64,000 nucleotides of DNA from Asparagopsis taxiformis (lineage: Eukaryota; Rhodophyta; Florideophyceae; Bonnemaisoniales; Bonnemaisoniaceae), in the NCBI GenBank assembly GCA_030407315.1, contig JALQPE010002469.1, positions 1-64,000 of the forward strand, written 5' to 3'. The notes beneath the pieces were generated by a model. It searched no databases. It was not told the DNA's origin and saw only the letters and a program-made list of their open reading frames with translations. A program made the position numbers and the translations under genes. Below, in pieces: positions 21,575 to 32,193 of this stretch (position 1 is the first letter of the stretch; every line of letters begins with the position of its first letter).

Positions 21575-24500
21575 ATGGAGACTGATTTTTCGCAACATTT
21601 ACGAAATCAACAAGCTACAGATGTGGTACTTACTCTCAATCACCATACCTCGGTTTCCTCACTCTCAGGCAAGCCTTTTCCAGAAAAATCAACTGAACAA
21701 GCCGAGTCGAACGATAATCCTCCATCCACTGTCTATGCCATTGACTTATCACATTTGCCCGCCGATATACAGTCAAAAGTACGAGAGATGCTAGATCAAT
21801 ATTCCAACATGTGGCAAGGACAGCTTGGCGAAATAAGTGTCACTGAACACCGCATAAGACTGAAAGAGGGATCAGAGCCTGTGTATTGCCAGCCGTACAG
21901 AGCAGGTCCGAAAGCGCGAGAGTCCGAACGGAAGCAAGTTCAGGAGATGCTTCAGAGCGGTGTTATTGAGCCCGCTTCATCAGAGTGGGCGTCTCCAGTC
22001 GTGCTAGTCCCCAAACCAGACGGCTCCCTTCGATTTTGCATTGACTATCGCGAACTAAATTCCCTCACTGTCAAGGATACATACCCTTTGCCACGTATGG
22101 ATGAGTGTCTGGATTCACTGGGTGAGGCTGGCTGGTTTACGACGTTGGATTGTAATGCAGGCTATTGGCAAATTCGAGTTGCAGCGCAAGACCGTGACAA
22201 AACTACCTTCACATGTCATTGCGGAACCTACCGATTTTGCCGCATGCCCTTTGGGCTTTGTAACGCACCGGCCACATTTCAGAGAACTATCGATATATTA
22301 CTCGCCAGATACCGTTGGAGATCATGCATGGTATACTTGGACGATATAATTGTCTTTTCAAGAACGGTCCGTGAACACTTGCTTCACGTTGACCAGGTGC
22401 TTTCTGTATTGTTCTCTGCAGGGCTCTCACTCAAGCTACGAAAATGCAAGTTCTTCACACAGAGCGTTGATTACCTCGGGCATGTTATACGCCCAGGCCT
22501 GCTGGAAGTTGCTACGAAAAATACGGCTGCAATCAAGGACAGCCACGAGCCTCAAACCCAAACACAGCTGCGTTCATTTATTGGACTTTGCAACGTGTAC
22601 CGCCGCTTTGTGCCAAAATTTGCTCGCGTGGCCTCTCCACTAACGGATCTCCTACGCAAAGGAGCCGGACCGAAACTATTACCTCTCACTCAGGAGCAGC
22701 GCCGTGCATTCAAGACGCTCAAGTTAGCTCTAGCATCACCTCCTATACTGCGCCTCCCACGATCCGACTTACCGTTCTCGGTCGACACCGATGCATGTGA
22801 ATATCAAATCGGCTGTGCATTGTTACAAACATACCCCGACAAAAAGCGCTACCCCGTAGGCTTCTGGAGTCGCTCGCTTACGGCCGCCGAAAAAAATTAC
22901 TCAGTAGGCGAAAAGGAATGCCTAGCAGTCGTTTGGGCCATCCAGATGTTGCGACCATATCTGGAACGCTCTCATTTTGAGCTTAACACTGATCATCAGG
23001 CGCTAAAATGGATGATGAATTTATCTGATGCTAGTGGCCGTTTGGCGCGCTGGCGGTTGCGATTATTGGAATTTGACCTTACCATCCGATACAAGAAAGG
23101 ATCTACAAACACAATTGCTGATTGTGTCAGCCGTTTGCCTACCTACAGTGAAACCGACCCAGACATAGATATGGACGTCCCCGTTTTCCACCTACGCACC
23201 GAGACAAAAAAACCTCAAACTTCAAAACATGATACAACTCAAAGTGTTGACTGGGAGAAGCTGGAACCGGAAATGCTGGATGAATTTGGGAAGGAACCCA
23301 CATTATCGGTGGAGCACTGCGACATATCCCCAATACCAATCGACTCGCTAGTTGAGGCACAGCGCAATGACGACTATTGTCGTCAGAAAATGGCAAAGCT
23401 GGAGGAAGGCACAAAATGCCCTTTCGATATAGATGACCGTGGCCTCCTCGTCAGAGTGTCACCAGTCGACAGTTCAAGACAGATTGTCGTCCCAAAGGAC
23501 TTGAGATCCAAAATACTATATCTAGCCCATTACCCCCGCATGAGTGGCCACCCAGGTGGCACGCGTATGTTTTACACACTCCGTCAAAGGTATTACTGGC
23601 CTTCTATGTCAATGGATGTTTATGCCACAGTACGCGGATGCCAGGAATGCGCCAAGGAACGCATAAATTTGCGGAAGCACGCGTCGTTCTTGAAGTTGTT
23701 TCCCGCAGCCGCCCCTCTTGAATTTGTCGCTATCGATATACTTGGGCCTTTGAAGCCCACTCCATCCGGAAATAAGTACCTACTGGTAATAACCGACCGC
23801 TATTCGAAACTCACCAAGACGGTGCCACTGAAATCGATCACTGCGTTCACTGTGGCCAAAGCGTTTTGCAATAGTTGGGTGTTTTCATACGGTCCCCCAG
23901 TGTACCTACTCTCTGATAACGGCGGGCAGTTCACATCAAAATACTTTTCCACTATCTGCGAAACCCTCGGCATTCGCAACCTTTACACTTCCGCATACCA
24001 CCCCCAAACAAACGGCCAAGCGGAGCGATTCAACCGCACAATACTTTCCGCCCTACGCCGATACGTTTGCGAGGATGCCACCAATAGGGACCAATTCAGT
24101 GATGCAGTCACGTACGGATATAACTGCCAAGTCCATCGAATCACGGGAGTGGCGCCATTCGAATTAGTACTTTCACGACCACCAGGCCATTTGTCACTTG
24201 AAAACACGCCTTCTCTCAGTGAAAACTTAGGCAAAAAACAGTATCGTCACAGGTTTCAAACGCGTCTGCGGAAATTAATAGATAAGTCGAGCAAGAAGAT
24301 ACAGACAGCACAAGGTCGTTATAAGGCCGATTTTGACAGGAGAATACGGCAGCCTACGGAAGCTATTGAAGTTGGCCATTACGTCTATTTACGCCGTGAA
24401 ACTGCAGTCGATGGTGTCGAACATAAGTTAAGCAGCCCAGTTTCCGGCCCATTCAAGGTTCTAAAACGCGGCTCGCACACAATCGTCATTTTAACGGACG

Positions 24501-25051
24501 AGGGGCTGGAGGATACGGTTTCCTTGGATCGTGTAGTGTCAGCACCGCGACCCCTTCAAAGCTCAGAGAGGCAGTCCCAACGCGGACATAATGATACTCA
24601 AGATGACCTTCAGGCCCCTACATCCGACCGAATTACAGAGTCCGGCTCTGAACAAAATATCCCCTCACACCTACCAGAAGTAGAGGGTAACGACGAGTCT
24701 ATACATCACGAAGAACAGGAGGAAGATGCGGAAAGGGAGTATACTATACGGCACTTAGTCCGATATAACGCTGCTGAAAATAGGTTCCGCGTAAGATGGG
24801 AGGGGTTTGACGCGAAAGACGACACCTGGGAGCCCCCTGAGCACATCCCTTACAACTACATCCGGCGATTCTTCCGCAAACGCAAGAAATCCATACCGCA
24901 GAAAGTCGTTGATGCACTGCCGGTACATATCAGAAATGAACTATCTGGGCCGCCACGTTTGGCTGTTGCAACAGAGAAAGTGGCTCTTTTGCAAAGGAAC
25001 CCTCGACAAACAGGGAGAGGAAGCTATATTCCCAGTTTGGGACGTGAATAG
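21575..25051 (+). CDS. Chromovirus B pol: reverse transcriptase, RNase H, integrase, chromodomain
   Basis: 1158 codons, open throughout. RT motifs include SEWASPVVLVPKPDG (about 136-150), FTTLDCNAGYWQI with the first Asp, and MVYLDDIIVFS (YLDD at 254-257). RNase H has VDTDA, GEKECLA and NTDHQAL. Integrase has an HHCC zinc finger (LAHYPRMSGHPGG, then GCQECA) and the DDE residues in VAIDILGPL, LLSDNGGQFTS and TNGQAERFNRT. A GPF-type module follows, and a C-terminal chromodomain (YTIRHLVRYN, VRWEGFDAKDDTWEPPEHI) is in frame. This is the Ty3/gypsy order and the chromovirus signature. The start is the first ATG and may not be the real entry point. It is the best preserved gene of this element. Confidence 0.95.
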   Translation: METDFSQHLRNQQATDVVLTLNHHTSVSSLSGKPFPEKSTEQAESNDNPPSTVYAIDLSHLPADIQSKVREMLDQYSNMWQGQLGEISVTEHRIRLKEGSEPVYCQPYRAGPKARESERKQVQEMLQSGVIEPASSEWASPVVLVPKPDGSLRFCIDYRELNSLTVKDTYPLPRMDECLDSLGEAGWFTTLDCNAGYWQIRVAAQDRDKTTFTCHCGTYRFCRMPFGLCNAPATFQRTIDILLARYRWRSCMVYLDDIIVFSRTVREHLLHVDQVLSVLFSAGLSLKLRKCKFFTQSVDYLGHVIRPGLLEVATKNTAAIKDSHEPQTQTQLRSFIGLCNVYRRFVPKFARVASPLTDLLRKGAGPKLLPLTQEQRRAFKTLKLALASPPILRLPRSDLPFSVDTDACEYQIGCALLQTYPDKKRYPVGFWSRSLTAAEKNYSVGEKECLAVVWAIQMLRPYLERSHFELNTDHQALKWMMNLSDASGRLARWRLRLLEFDLTIRYKKGSTNTIADCVSRLPTYSETDPDIDMDVPVFHLRTETKKPQTSKHDTTQSVDWEKLEPEMLDEFGKEPTLSVEHCDISPIPIDSLVEAQRNDDYCRQKMAKLEEGTKCPFDIDDRGLLVRVSPVDSSRQIVVPKDLRSKILYLAHYPRMSGHPGGTRMFYTLRQRYYWPSMSMDVYATVRGCQECAKERINLRKHASFLKLFPAAAPLEFVAIDILGPLKPTPSGNKYLLVITDRYSKLTKTVPLKSITAFTVAKAFCNSWVFSYGPPVYLLSDNGGQFTSKYFSTICETLGIRNLYTSAYHPQTNGQAERFNRTILSALRRYVCEDATNRDQFSDAVTYGYNCQVHRITGVAPFELVLSRPPGHLSLENTPSLSENLGKKQYRHRFQTRLRKLIDKSSKKIQTAQGRYKADFDRRIRQPTEAIEVGHYVYLRRETAVDGVEHKLSSPVSGPFKVLKRGSHTIVILTDEGLEDTVSLDRVVSAPRPLQSSERQSQRGHNDTQDDLQAPTSDRITESGSEQNIPSHLPEVEGNDESIHHEEQEEDAEREYTIRHLVRYNAAENRFRVRWEGFDAKDDTWEPPEHIPYNYIRRFFRKRKKSIPQKVVDALPVHIRNELSGPPRLAVATEKVALLQRNPRQTGRGSYIPSLGRE

Positions 25052-26428
25052 GTGAAATCTGGATAAGTCTGCGGGGATGTTGGTGCATCTCGCATCCTCT
25101 GGTTAGGGAATGAGGATTCTGCGGCAGTTGCGTTCACGCTTGTTATCACCATATCCAAAACTGCGCCTACAGACGAGCCGATTCCCCGGCAATTATGAAA
25201 CTTGTCACGGTGCGCGACGCATCGTTTATTTTTGAATTGTGAGCACATAGATTCGAGCCTATCATTGGCCAAGCGTGTAATTTTATCAAAACGTGTCTAA
25301 ACCGCGCAAACGATTCAAATCGCCCCTGCACATTGCCCACCAATAAGCTCTCTCTTTCGCATTTCTACCGCTCCTCGCACACTTTTCATCCTCCTAGTCA
25401 TTGTCGCCTACATCACCATCTTATTCTGGCCGATGCGCGATGGCTCTTGTCGGATTCAAATCATTATCGAACGATTTCGCGCGCAATGCAACAGCCAGGA
25501 GCAACGTCTTTGCTTTCTCCTTCTCCGACAGACCGCGCGGTCTGTCAGACGCTCCCAGCGCTGGGATCTATTGCCAAATTCATCGATAACACTAGCACCA
25601 TCGTCTCCTTGAATGCTTTCGTAACAGCACCCCTGCCTTGTGGAAATCATGGTACGGCTAGCGACACGTCATTCTGCATTATTACGTCGCTGCCGCGAGC
25701 GACAGGCTATGGCGACCCCGAGACAGAGGGTCGCGTTGTCTGGAACGCGCTCGACAAGCCGTTTGCAGCTCATCTGTCTTCGTGATGCGTTTTCAACGCG
25801 CGGTCAAACTCGTCGTTGCGACTCTTGGGAGTCCGGGACTGTTCTACAGCTAGTAGGCTTCCGCATCGTCGTCTTCGATGTTCTCTAGGGCGCAGCTGAG
25901 TTCTGTGACGTTTTAGTTGCGGTGGACTCCAATCAACAAAAGTTGGCGTTGAAAGGCATGGGCATCGATTGAAAATTTGGCGCGAGTTCGGCTATGTATC
26001 TGCCAGTGAACATTGTTTTTATATTGCGGTCAACAGTACCGTCATCGAATTGTCACTCATCTAATGACTTACCCAGTTGCACTCAAAATGATGCAGCGCC
26101 ACGAGCGAGAATCCATCCGGATTGACCGTTGGCTAGAACCACATGATGCGCGCGATATCACCCAAACTGACGATATGCACATTCATTGTATGCGCGTGGT
26201 CAGAGCCTACTTTACATGCTCGGAAACTGATGCACATATTTGTTTTCAACCACCCGGCAGCCCAATCCCTCCGGAAAAGCTGGCAGGTTTTTGCTGCCGT
26301 TTTACCGATTCAATTGGCTTGTCCGCGAATTTCATGATGCGCACTGACGAGTTACATCCTTCTGTTGGGTATATCAATCACTTGCGAATCATCCGTCCGC
26401 GCTTTGCACATTCTCGAATGGCGTACAT
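25052..26428 (+). other. Start of the non-retroviral insert in chromovirus B; no intact gene
   Basis: The base composition and codon pattern change after the pol stop. A plus-strand frame at 25333-25785 includes NAFVTAPLPCGNHG, weakly like the N-terminal adaptor region of plant and algal STAND proteins. Another frame at 26013-26432 runs toward the NB-ARC fragment. No P-loop (GxGGxGKT) is visible. It is probably the decayed 5' part of the NB-ARC/WD40 gene, but this is uncertain. The minus-strand frame 25024-25272 shows no family motif. Confidence 0.4.
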
Positions 26429-27634
26429 TTGACTCAACTAGGACAGGAAGCGACACTTGCAGATTTGCAACGCAAACTCATCCGAGTATCCCGTGTCACC
26501 TGTGGTGATTTCTCACACTCGTTTCAGCAACTGATCGCCGATGATGCGACCCGATTGGAGGCTGTGGTACAACTTGTATCCCATTTAGCTGCGATGAAAC
26601 TGCTCTTGATTTTCGACGATCTCTGGATTACCGCTGATGTTTTCAGATGGTTCATGACGATCGTCACACAAGTTTGCAATCTGGGGGCATCGTCTTTCAA
26701 ACTACTCATTTCGACACGTTCGAAGAACATCGCCATGGAGTCTTCAGTTGCTATTCTTGTACAGCCTGTACAGTCCGTTGGCGTATCCGCAGAGCATATT
26801 CTGTGTCATTATGCCGCTGTCGATCATGGCTCCCTATCTGATTTGACGAGTGTGAATCGCGGAGCACTCGCCGTCATTCTGCAGAAATGTGCAGGCTTAC
26901 CATTAGCACTAGCCATAGCCGGTCGCGGCGTGAAAAGCCTCATGCTGCATGATTCGCATCATGACACACAACCAGCCTGGCAGCGCTATCGAATCCGTCT
27001 GGAAGAAAATAATCAGCTTCTCGCGGGTGCAACGATGCATCACACAGGATTGTTCATCTCCATACAATCCAGTCTCAATGTGCTACAGAACTCCTGGAAT
27101 GTTCCACACATCTCCTTGCATCAGGTGTTCCGCTCTCTATGCATTTTGAAGAAACAGATGCTCATTCCAATAACCGTCCTGAAACACATGTTGCGCGCCA
27201 AGACGCACGGTACGCTGATAGCAGACCTTCTGCCCGAGAGTAGTTTGGTGACCATTGTACCCCAGCAGGACGGCACCGAGGTGTTGAGGGTGCATGACTT
27301 GGTGCATGACATTTGCGTCGGTCTAGCGCAACGAGAAGGGGAGTATTAGAGTTGGCATGAACGTCTTTTGGAACCATACGCGACTGAGTTATGCGATGGT
27401 TCGACAACCAGGTGTCGCGCATGGTGGACGTTGAACTGTGATGACGGTTATGTCGAGGATAATTTGGTTCGACATCTACTGTCCGCTGGTCATGTCGAAG
27501 AAGTTGTTCAGTTATTGACCGACTATCGGTGGCTTGAGAAATTGAACGATAATGATAATCAGATCCCACTCCAACAAGTAATATTCAACAGTGCTTTTTG
27601 CGCGTGGAACTTGTTGAACATGATGAAGACTTGA
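26429..27634 (+). pseudogene. STAND NB-ARC domain fragment inside chromovirus B
   Basis: One reading frame with a single in-frame TAG at 27347-27349. Order of motifs: LGQEATLADLQRKL after the missing P-loop, kinase-2 LLLIFDDLW, RNBS-B-like KLLISTRSKN, the GLPL motif CAGLPLALAIAGRG, and an MHD-like VHDLVHD. Past the TAG it continues as WHERLLEPY, then DDGYVEDNLVRHLLSAGH and LLTDYRWLEK. That is the helical linker typical of APAF1-like NB-ARC/WD40 proteins. Such proteins are nucleotide-switch ATPases used in innate immunity or cell death. The P-loop is not found and the frame is broken, so it is not functional. It lies on the sense strand of the element, 1.4 kb after pol. Confidence 0.8.
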
Positions 27635-27699
27635 CAACATTAGCCGAAGATCTCGATCTCATCGCGAAAACAATGGAAATGTGTAAGGTGCCATAGTGT

Positions 27700-29403
27700 A
27701 TGACTAACCGTTTTGAATGTGCCTTTCAACTATACGGACGTTTATCGTCCTTGCGGTCAACTTCATTGCTCGCAACTCGGCTCTTATGGACTTTCGAACA
27801 GTATGCGCAAGAACCGTGGATTCGACCGCGAAGAGCAGTGTTGAAGAGTGCGGAAAGCAATTTACGCCGAGTGATTCCGTTTAGATACGAAGCGTAGTAC
27901 ATGGAGATGACAGGAAATAAGAACGAGATAGTCGTTGAAACCAAGGATAGAACGCTTCGCGTCACCAATATGCGCGACGGAATGGATCGACAATTCCAGT
28001 CCAGACATGTGGGACGTGTGTTGACGATCTGTGCCGACCCTTCTGCACGGCAAATGTACACGTGCGATGAGAACGGTGAGGTGACCGTGTGGAGAAATGA
28101 GGAAAGAGCGCAGAGTTTTTCAGTCAACTGTTGGGAGTCGAACGAATGGATCACCGCCATGCTGTTACAACAGCCGAAACACATGATCATGAGCACGACA
28201 ACTGGTCATTTGTTACTACCCGACGTCGCGTCGGAACATATCACGAAAATCTGGAAAGCTCACGACAATGGAATATCGTGTATAGCGATCAGACAAAACG
28301 ATCATCTACTCGCATCTGCTTCATGGGATCACACGATGCGATTCTGGAATAGTCGAACACTAGATTCGATCGGACAAGCACATCAGAGTCAACATGGTGT
28401 GATTTATTGCGCGCAATTTTCTACCAATGGGTCGTTGATGACGTTTCCGTCACGCGACGGCTCCATTAACATTTGGAACATGCACAATCGACAGCCGATC
28501 TGCGCCCCGTTAACAACGCATAGCAATCGCGTCGAGGCCATCGCGTTCAATGCGGCTTGCGATGTGCTCTACACCGTAAGTCATGCGCAGATTGTCGTCT
28601 GGGCCGTGAGTAACCCGTCGTACGGCGTGACCTTGCGCCATAGATTTGAAGATTCATGCATGCATGCCGTGCGCTCGTTGCGTGCCAGTGACGAAGATGA
28701 TGAAGTGCTCGCTCTTACTGACGAGCATTTATTCGTCTAGGATGCGAAGGAGACGCCGGTCGGGGACGTTGCATGGGGAGAGACGGAGTATATGACCGTC
28801 GTTGGCGGTGGAAGAATTGCAAAATCAGCAGATGATGAGACTACGGTTTGTTATGATGCAAAGGGAAACTGCTTCGATATTAGGAGTGTGGTCGATGTTG
28901 CAGAGGGAAGATATCAACCATTGACAACCTGCCGACCGCCATTTGAATTGTATTCTTGCCATGTTGCTGTGTCGGATGAGCGTCACGTGGTTCCTTTTAC
29001 ACAGGACGAATGCGATGCTTATGTGCTTGACGTAGCGTCGGAATAACTACGGTATGCGTCCTCCGGTCATTCAGCTGCAAACACTGCCCAATATGTGGAG
29101 CACATGCCCGTCGACTCAAGTAATATTTTGACTGTATACGTGAGTTGTAGAGATTTGAACGATGCGTGGTCGGCGGATTGTATATCATGGGACCTTGGCA
29201 CCGGAGAACAAGTCAAGCATAGACGCGCTGTTGTTGACGAGGCTACTGATAATGGGTTCCAGCTTTCGTGCGAACAGCTAAGTTACGCCGTGGAAGCTGT
29301 CATAGGTGGTTTTTCGAATACAATCGGCACGCTGGAAAACCGTGCCTACCATACATTGCACATACGCAAACGGAGTGAATTATGCGAGATGACGACGTTC
29401 TAA
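27700..29403 (+). pseudogene. WD40 repeat part of the captured STAND gene
   Basis: A single reading frame (one shift from the NB-ARC frame) runs 568 codons, with internal stops at 27895-27897, 28738-28740 and 29044-29046. WD-type repeats are clear, for example GEVTVWRNEE, HDNGISCIAIRQNDHLLASASWDHTMRFW, HQSQHGVIYCAQFSTNGSLMTF, and CISWDLGTGEQV near the end. Beta-propeller repeats form the sensor part of APAF1-like STAND ATPases. The order NB-ARC, linker, WD40 suggests one original gene. The few stops over a long open frame indicate recent decay or a captured pseudogene. Confidence 0.8.
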
Positions 29404-29428
29404 ACATACTGGAATACATCATTGATGA

Positions 29429-29770
29429 AATACCAACAAGACTGCTTGGATTGGTTGGCATTTTTTGAATAGATATGGTCTTCATGGGGCCTTGTGCGAC
29501 GACATGGGACTTGGAAAGACTTTGATGACATTGTGTATGATCGCAGGTAACTATACTATTGTATCAGCGAATAGAGTTTGCTACCCATCTTTGGCCGTGT
29601 GCCCGAGCACAATTGTAGCCCATTGGATTCAAGAAGCGGAAAGATTCTTTGGAAATGTTCTCAAAGGGCTTCTGCATTATGCCGGGCCGCCGAAGAGCGC
29701 AGTCGGCAGGATCGTTCAGACGAGTTTATTGAGCGGTATCGCAGGAATATGTGGAATACTATCAAGATGA
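29429..29770 (+). pseudogene. Mot1/BTAF1-like SNF2 ATPase fragment
   Basis: Two pieces separated by one extra T in the T6 run at 29461-29466. The first, MKYQQDCLDWLAF, is the Q-motif-like start. The second reads LNRYGLHGALCDDMGLGKTLMT, with a full Walker A, then LAVCPSTIVAHWIQEAERFF and LHYAGPP. In Mot1/BTAF1 (the TATA-binding protein remover) these follow in the same order. Only the first roughly 115 residues of the helicase core remain; sequence after about 29770 is not recognisable. Helicase motif II (DEGH) is absent. It directly follows the WD40 region, so the captured segment joins parts of two unrelated host genes. Confidence 0.75.
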
Positions 29771-29956
29771 TGAACGGAAGGCGAACGCCACGGAAAAGTT
29801 TTCTATGAACTGTCGCATATGCGCTTTCAGAGAAACACCAAGGAAAAACTATATCTCGCCCCAGGAAGGCTGGCTACAGCCACTATCGAATTATACTTGG
29901 GCATGGGAGACTGATTACACAGCTCGAGGATATAGCTCGCGAGGTCTCTCGGTCTT

Positions 29957-29969
29957 AGCGAGGGGGGCG
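29957..29969 (+). other. Polypurine tract of chromovirus B
   Basis: AGCGAGGGGGGCG ends just before the 3' LTR. Its position directly after the captured host sequence shows that the captured segment is inside the element. Confidence 0.75.
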
Positions 29970-30300
29970 TGTAATATAGTGAAAGTCAGAACAGGGAATA
30001 CTGTAAGCCTGTATTACCCTTGCAGTGCAGGCTGGCCATGTAAGCTCTCTAGTATTGCTGTAATTGGACTTTTAGAGATAATTTGAAACTTTTAGCCTTT
30101 TCGCGCTGCGCCGAATTAATTCGGAATTTTACTGAATAAAGGTGTGGAACACCGGCGCGGAGCGAGGAGGCAGCGTTAGCTCCGGCGGCTCTGCGCCGGT
30201 GACCTTCCCGGTTCTAGTTTCTATTCTAACTACCCACTAGCTCTACCAACCTCTTGTCTGACGTTACGTTCGCGTCGGCATTGCTACTTACGAGACGACA
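29970..30300 (+). repeat. 3' LTR of chromovirus B (331 bp)
   Basis: TGTAATATAG to GAGACGACA, with AATAAA at 30135-30140. It is followed by the second GTGAG copy at 30301-30305. Confidence 0.95.
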
Positions 30301-30305
30301 GTGAG

Positions 30306-32093
30306 GACATAGCGCCTGCCAGCGACTTATCCGATTCGGATCTGATCGCCGAAGAGGGCGTGGTGATTAACACCCTGCAAGACCGAGCCGACCGAATCTT
30401 CAACGAACGGTTGGAAGAGTTCAAGGCTGAATTCAGCACCGTCGTCGAGAAGACTGTTCAAGACCGCAGGGCGGAAATCGTAGACGCTACGGTCGAAACC
30501 GTCATGGAACTGGTCGAGCCAAAGCTGATGGCCGCCAGCCGAGAAGCCACCCAAGATCGGGACGCCGAGTTCCTAGTGGAAACCTGGAATCAGGTCAAAG
30601 CCGAATTCGCTAAGCGCGTGTCCCTTTTGGAAACTCGTCTGGAGGAGCTTTCGATTCACGGCTTTAGTGCCAGTCCATTAGGACAACAGGAGTTTCCTGC
30701 TCGCCGCAGCCGACCGGCTGACTTCCCTGACCCTACATCCGGTAGGGAGGAAGAAGAAGATCCCCGATTGGATCAAGTCGCAGAAGCAACCCGACACCTG
30801 TCGGACCGTGTCGACGCCCTCGCCGAATCACTATCCCAAACAGGGAATATCTCTCGCACGAGACAGCACACTCGTGCCACCGGATCTATACCGGAAAACC
30901 CCTCGTGGGATGATGAAGAAGGACCTCTTGAGGAAGGCTTAGTGCCTTTGAAGGCCCGCGAACCTGCGTTCGACCTAGTGGTCTCCTATCGGTACTACCG
31001 ACTCAAGAACAAGTCCCTAACGACTGATACCCCAACGGGTAAATCAAGAAGCTTGTATAAGCTAACGGAGAAGATCCGTAATTTCAACGCGTCATTTACG
31101 CCGTTCGATGGTACGGAACCCATCGATATCCTCCGGTTCCTCGCGGAATTTCAAGATGCATGTGATTCATGCGGAGTCTCGGAGGGAGAAGCTACCAAGT
31201 TACTCAAGTATTTCCTGGAAGGAGAACCTCAACGGTTTATCGCCGCTGAGGCGCGAAAGCGCAAGCTTCTCAACCACCCGCACCAGCAGATCACTTGGCC
31301 TCAAGCCGTTAACGCCCTTCTGGCTCGCTACGCAACGGACAATGTCCTAGCGGACGCATATGACGCAGTAACGCGTATACGGCAAGGGCCGGATGAAGAC
31401 GAGGCTGCATACGCAGACAGACTGCAGGACGCTGCACTCCTGTGTGCGAACGTCTTCTCGGAAAGAGACTTGGTCAACTACTACCTCAAGGGCCTACGCC
31501 CAGAGGTTAAACACACCGTCAAGGTTACAATCGGCCGCTCCGGCGGAGAAGATTTTCTTGCTGTCCGTAACCTTGCTAAAGGACTCGGGGACTCTCTACG
31601 AGCTTCGCTACCCGCAAAACCGAAGGCTTACCCTACTCGGGAAATCGCCGAACGCAAACGCAAGGCGTTGCTCGCCACCCTACCCGGGGAGCCGTCCGTG
31701 ATACCGCGGACCCCGCCGCCGACCTTACCTTCCCCTACCGGGAACCCAATGGGCGCGCCAATGCAGGCCCCTACCCTAACGGGAGAACATCTTAAACTCG
31801 CTGAGAGTATGATCCCCGAAGGGGCTGTTACTTGGAGATGCTCTGGCTGTCGCCAACCAGGGCACGTGTTATACACTTGTCCTTACCTACCACCCTCAGT
31901 GGGAACTTACTTCGCCTTTGCGAACTACGCTTACCAGCAAGAACCGGAGCAGGTTATGCGCCGCCAACAGCGCCAGTCCAATCGGTTCAACCGAAAAAGG
32001 GATTACCCTAAACCGTGCTCCAACGGTCAAACCCTCCAACACGCATGGTTGCGTTCGCCGATGACGAAAATCATCCCAAATTGGGCCCTCTGA
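30306..32093 (+). CDS. Chromovirus A gag, main part (continues from 17370-17405)
   Basis: This frame joins the 12 codons at 17370-17405 in phase, giving a Gag of about 607 residues if chromovirus B is set aside. The N-terminal 200 residues are acidic and coiled-coil-like. The retrotransposon gag core is FNASFTPFDGTEPIDILRFL, then EGEATKLLKYFLEGE. A CCHC zinc knuckle, CSGCRQPGHVLYTC (C-x2-C-x4-H-x4-C), is encoded near 31841-31882. The frame ends at 32093. A second frame from 32045 ends in TAATG at 32192-32196, overlapping the protease ATG. Gag forms the particle and binds RNA. Without an ATG after the insertion this part probably is not translated from the present copy. Confidence 0.9.
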   Translation, partial: DIAPASDLSDSDLIAEEGVVINTLQDRADRIFNERLEEFKAEFSTVVEKTVQDRRAEIVDATVETVMELVEPKLMAASREATQDRDAEFLVETWNQVKAEFAKRVSLLETRLEELSIHGFSASPLGQQEFPARRSRPADFPDPTSGREEEEDPRLDQVAEATRHLSDRVDALAESLSQTGNISRTRQHTRATGSIPENPSWDDEEGPLEEGLVPLKAREPAFDLVVSYRYYRLKNKSLTTDTPTGKSRSLYKLTEKIRNFNASFTPFDGTEPIDILRFLAEFQDACDSCGVSEGEATKLLKYFLEGEPQRFIAAEARKRKLLNHPHQQITWPQAVNALLARYATDNVLADAYDAVTRIRQGPDEDEAAYADRLQDAALLCANVFSERDLVNYYLKGLRPEVKHTVKVTIGRSGGEDFLAVRNLAKGLGDSLRASLPAKPKAYPTREIAERKRKALLATLPGEPSVIPRTPPPTLPSPTGNPMGAPMQAPTLTGEHLKLAESMIPEGAVTWRCSGCRQPGHVLYTCPYLPPSVGTYFAFANYAYQQEPEQVMRRQQRQSNRFNRKRDYPKPCSNGQTLQHAWLRSPMTKIIPNWAL

Positions 32094-32193
32094 GGCGAGA
32101 CGTTTTAGAACGTAACGGATCTTCCGTAACGGCTCAAGACGTTGCCGACGCCTTGGAAACCTCCGACGACTCCGACACGTCGTCGGAAAACTA

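Larger units (their letters stand above)
17406..30300 (+). mobile_element. Chromovirus B (Ty3/gypsy) carrying host gene fragments
   Basis: Identical-length LTRs (331 bp each) lie at 17406-17736 and 29970-30300, with the 5-bp duplication GTGAG outside them (17401-17405 and 30301-30305). In between are PBS, broken gag with a MITE, protease, a long pol with chromodomain, then about 4.9 kb of host-like sequence (STAND NB-ARC/WD40 and Mot1-like fragments), then a GAGGGGGGCG polypurine tract. The LTRs differ at one visible position (TGTAG against TGTAA), so the insertion is very recent, although gag is decayed. It sits in the gag gene of chromovirus A. Confidence 0.95.

Noticed and set aside
25024..25272. 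82-codon minus-strand frame after chromovirus B pol as a gene
   Set aside because: No motif, and it overlaps the end of pol on the other strand.
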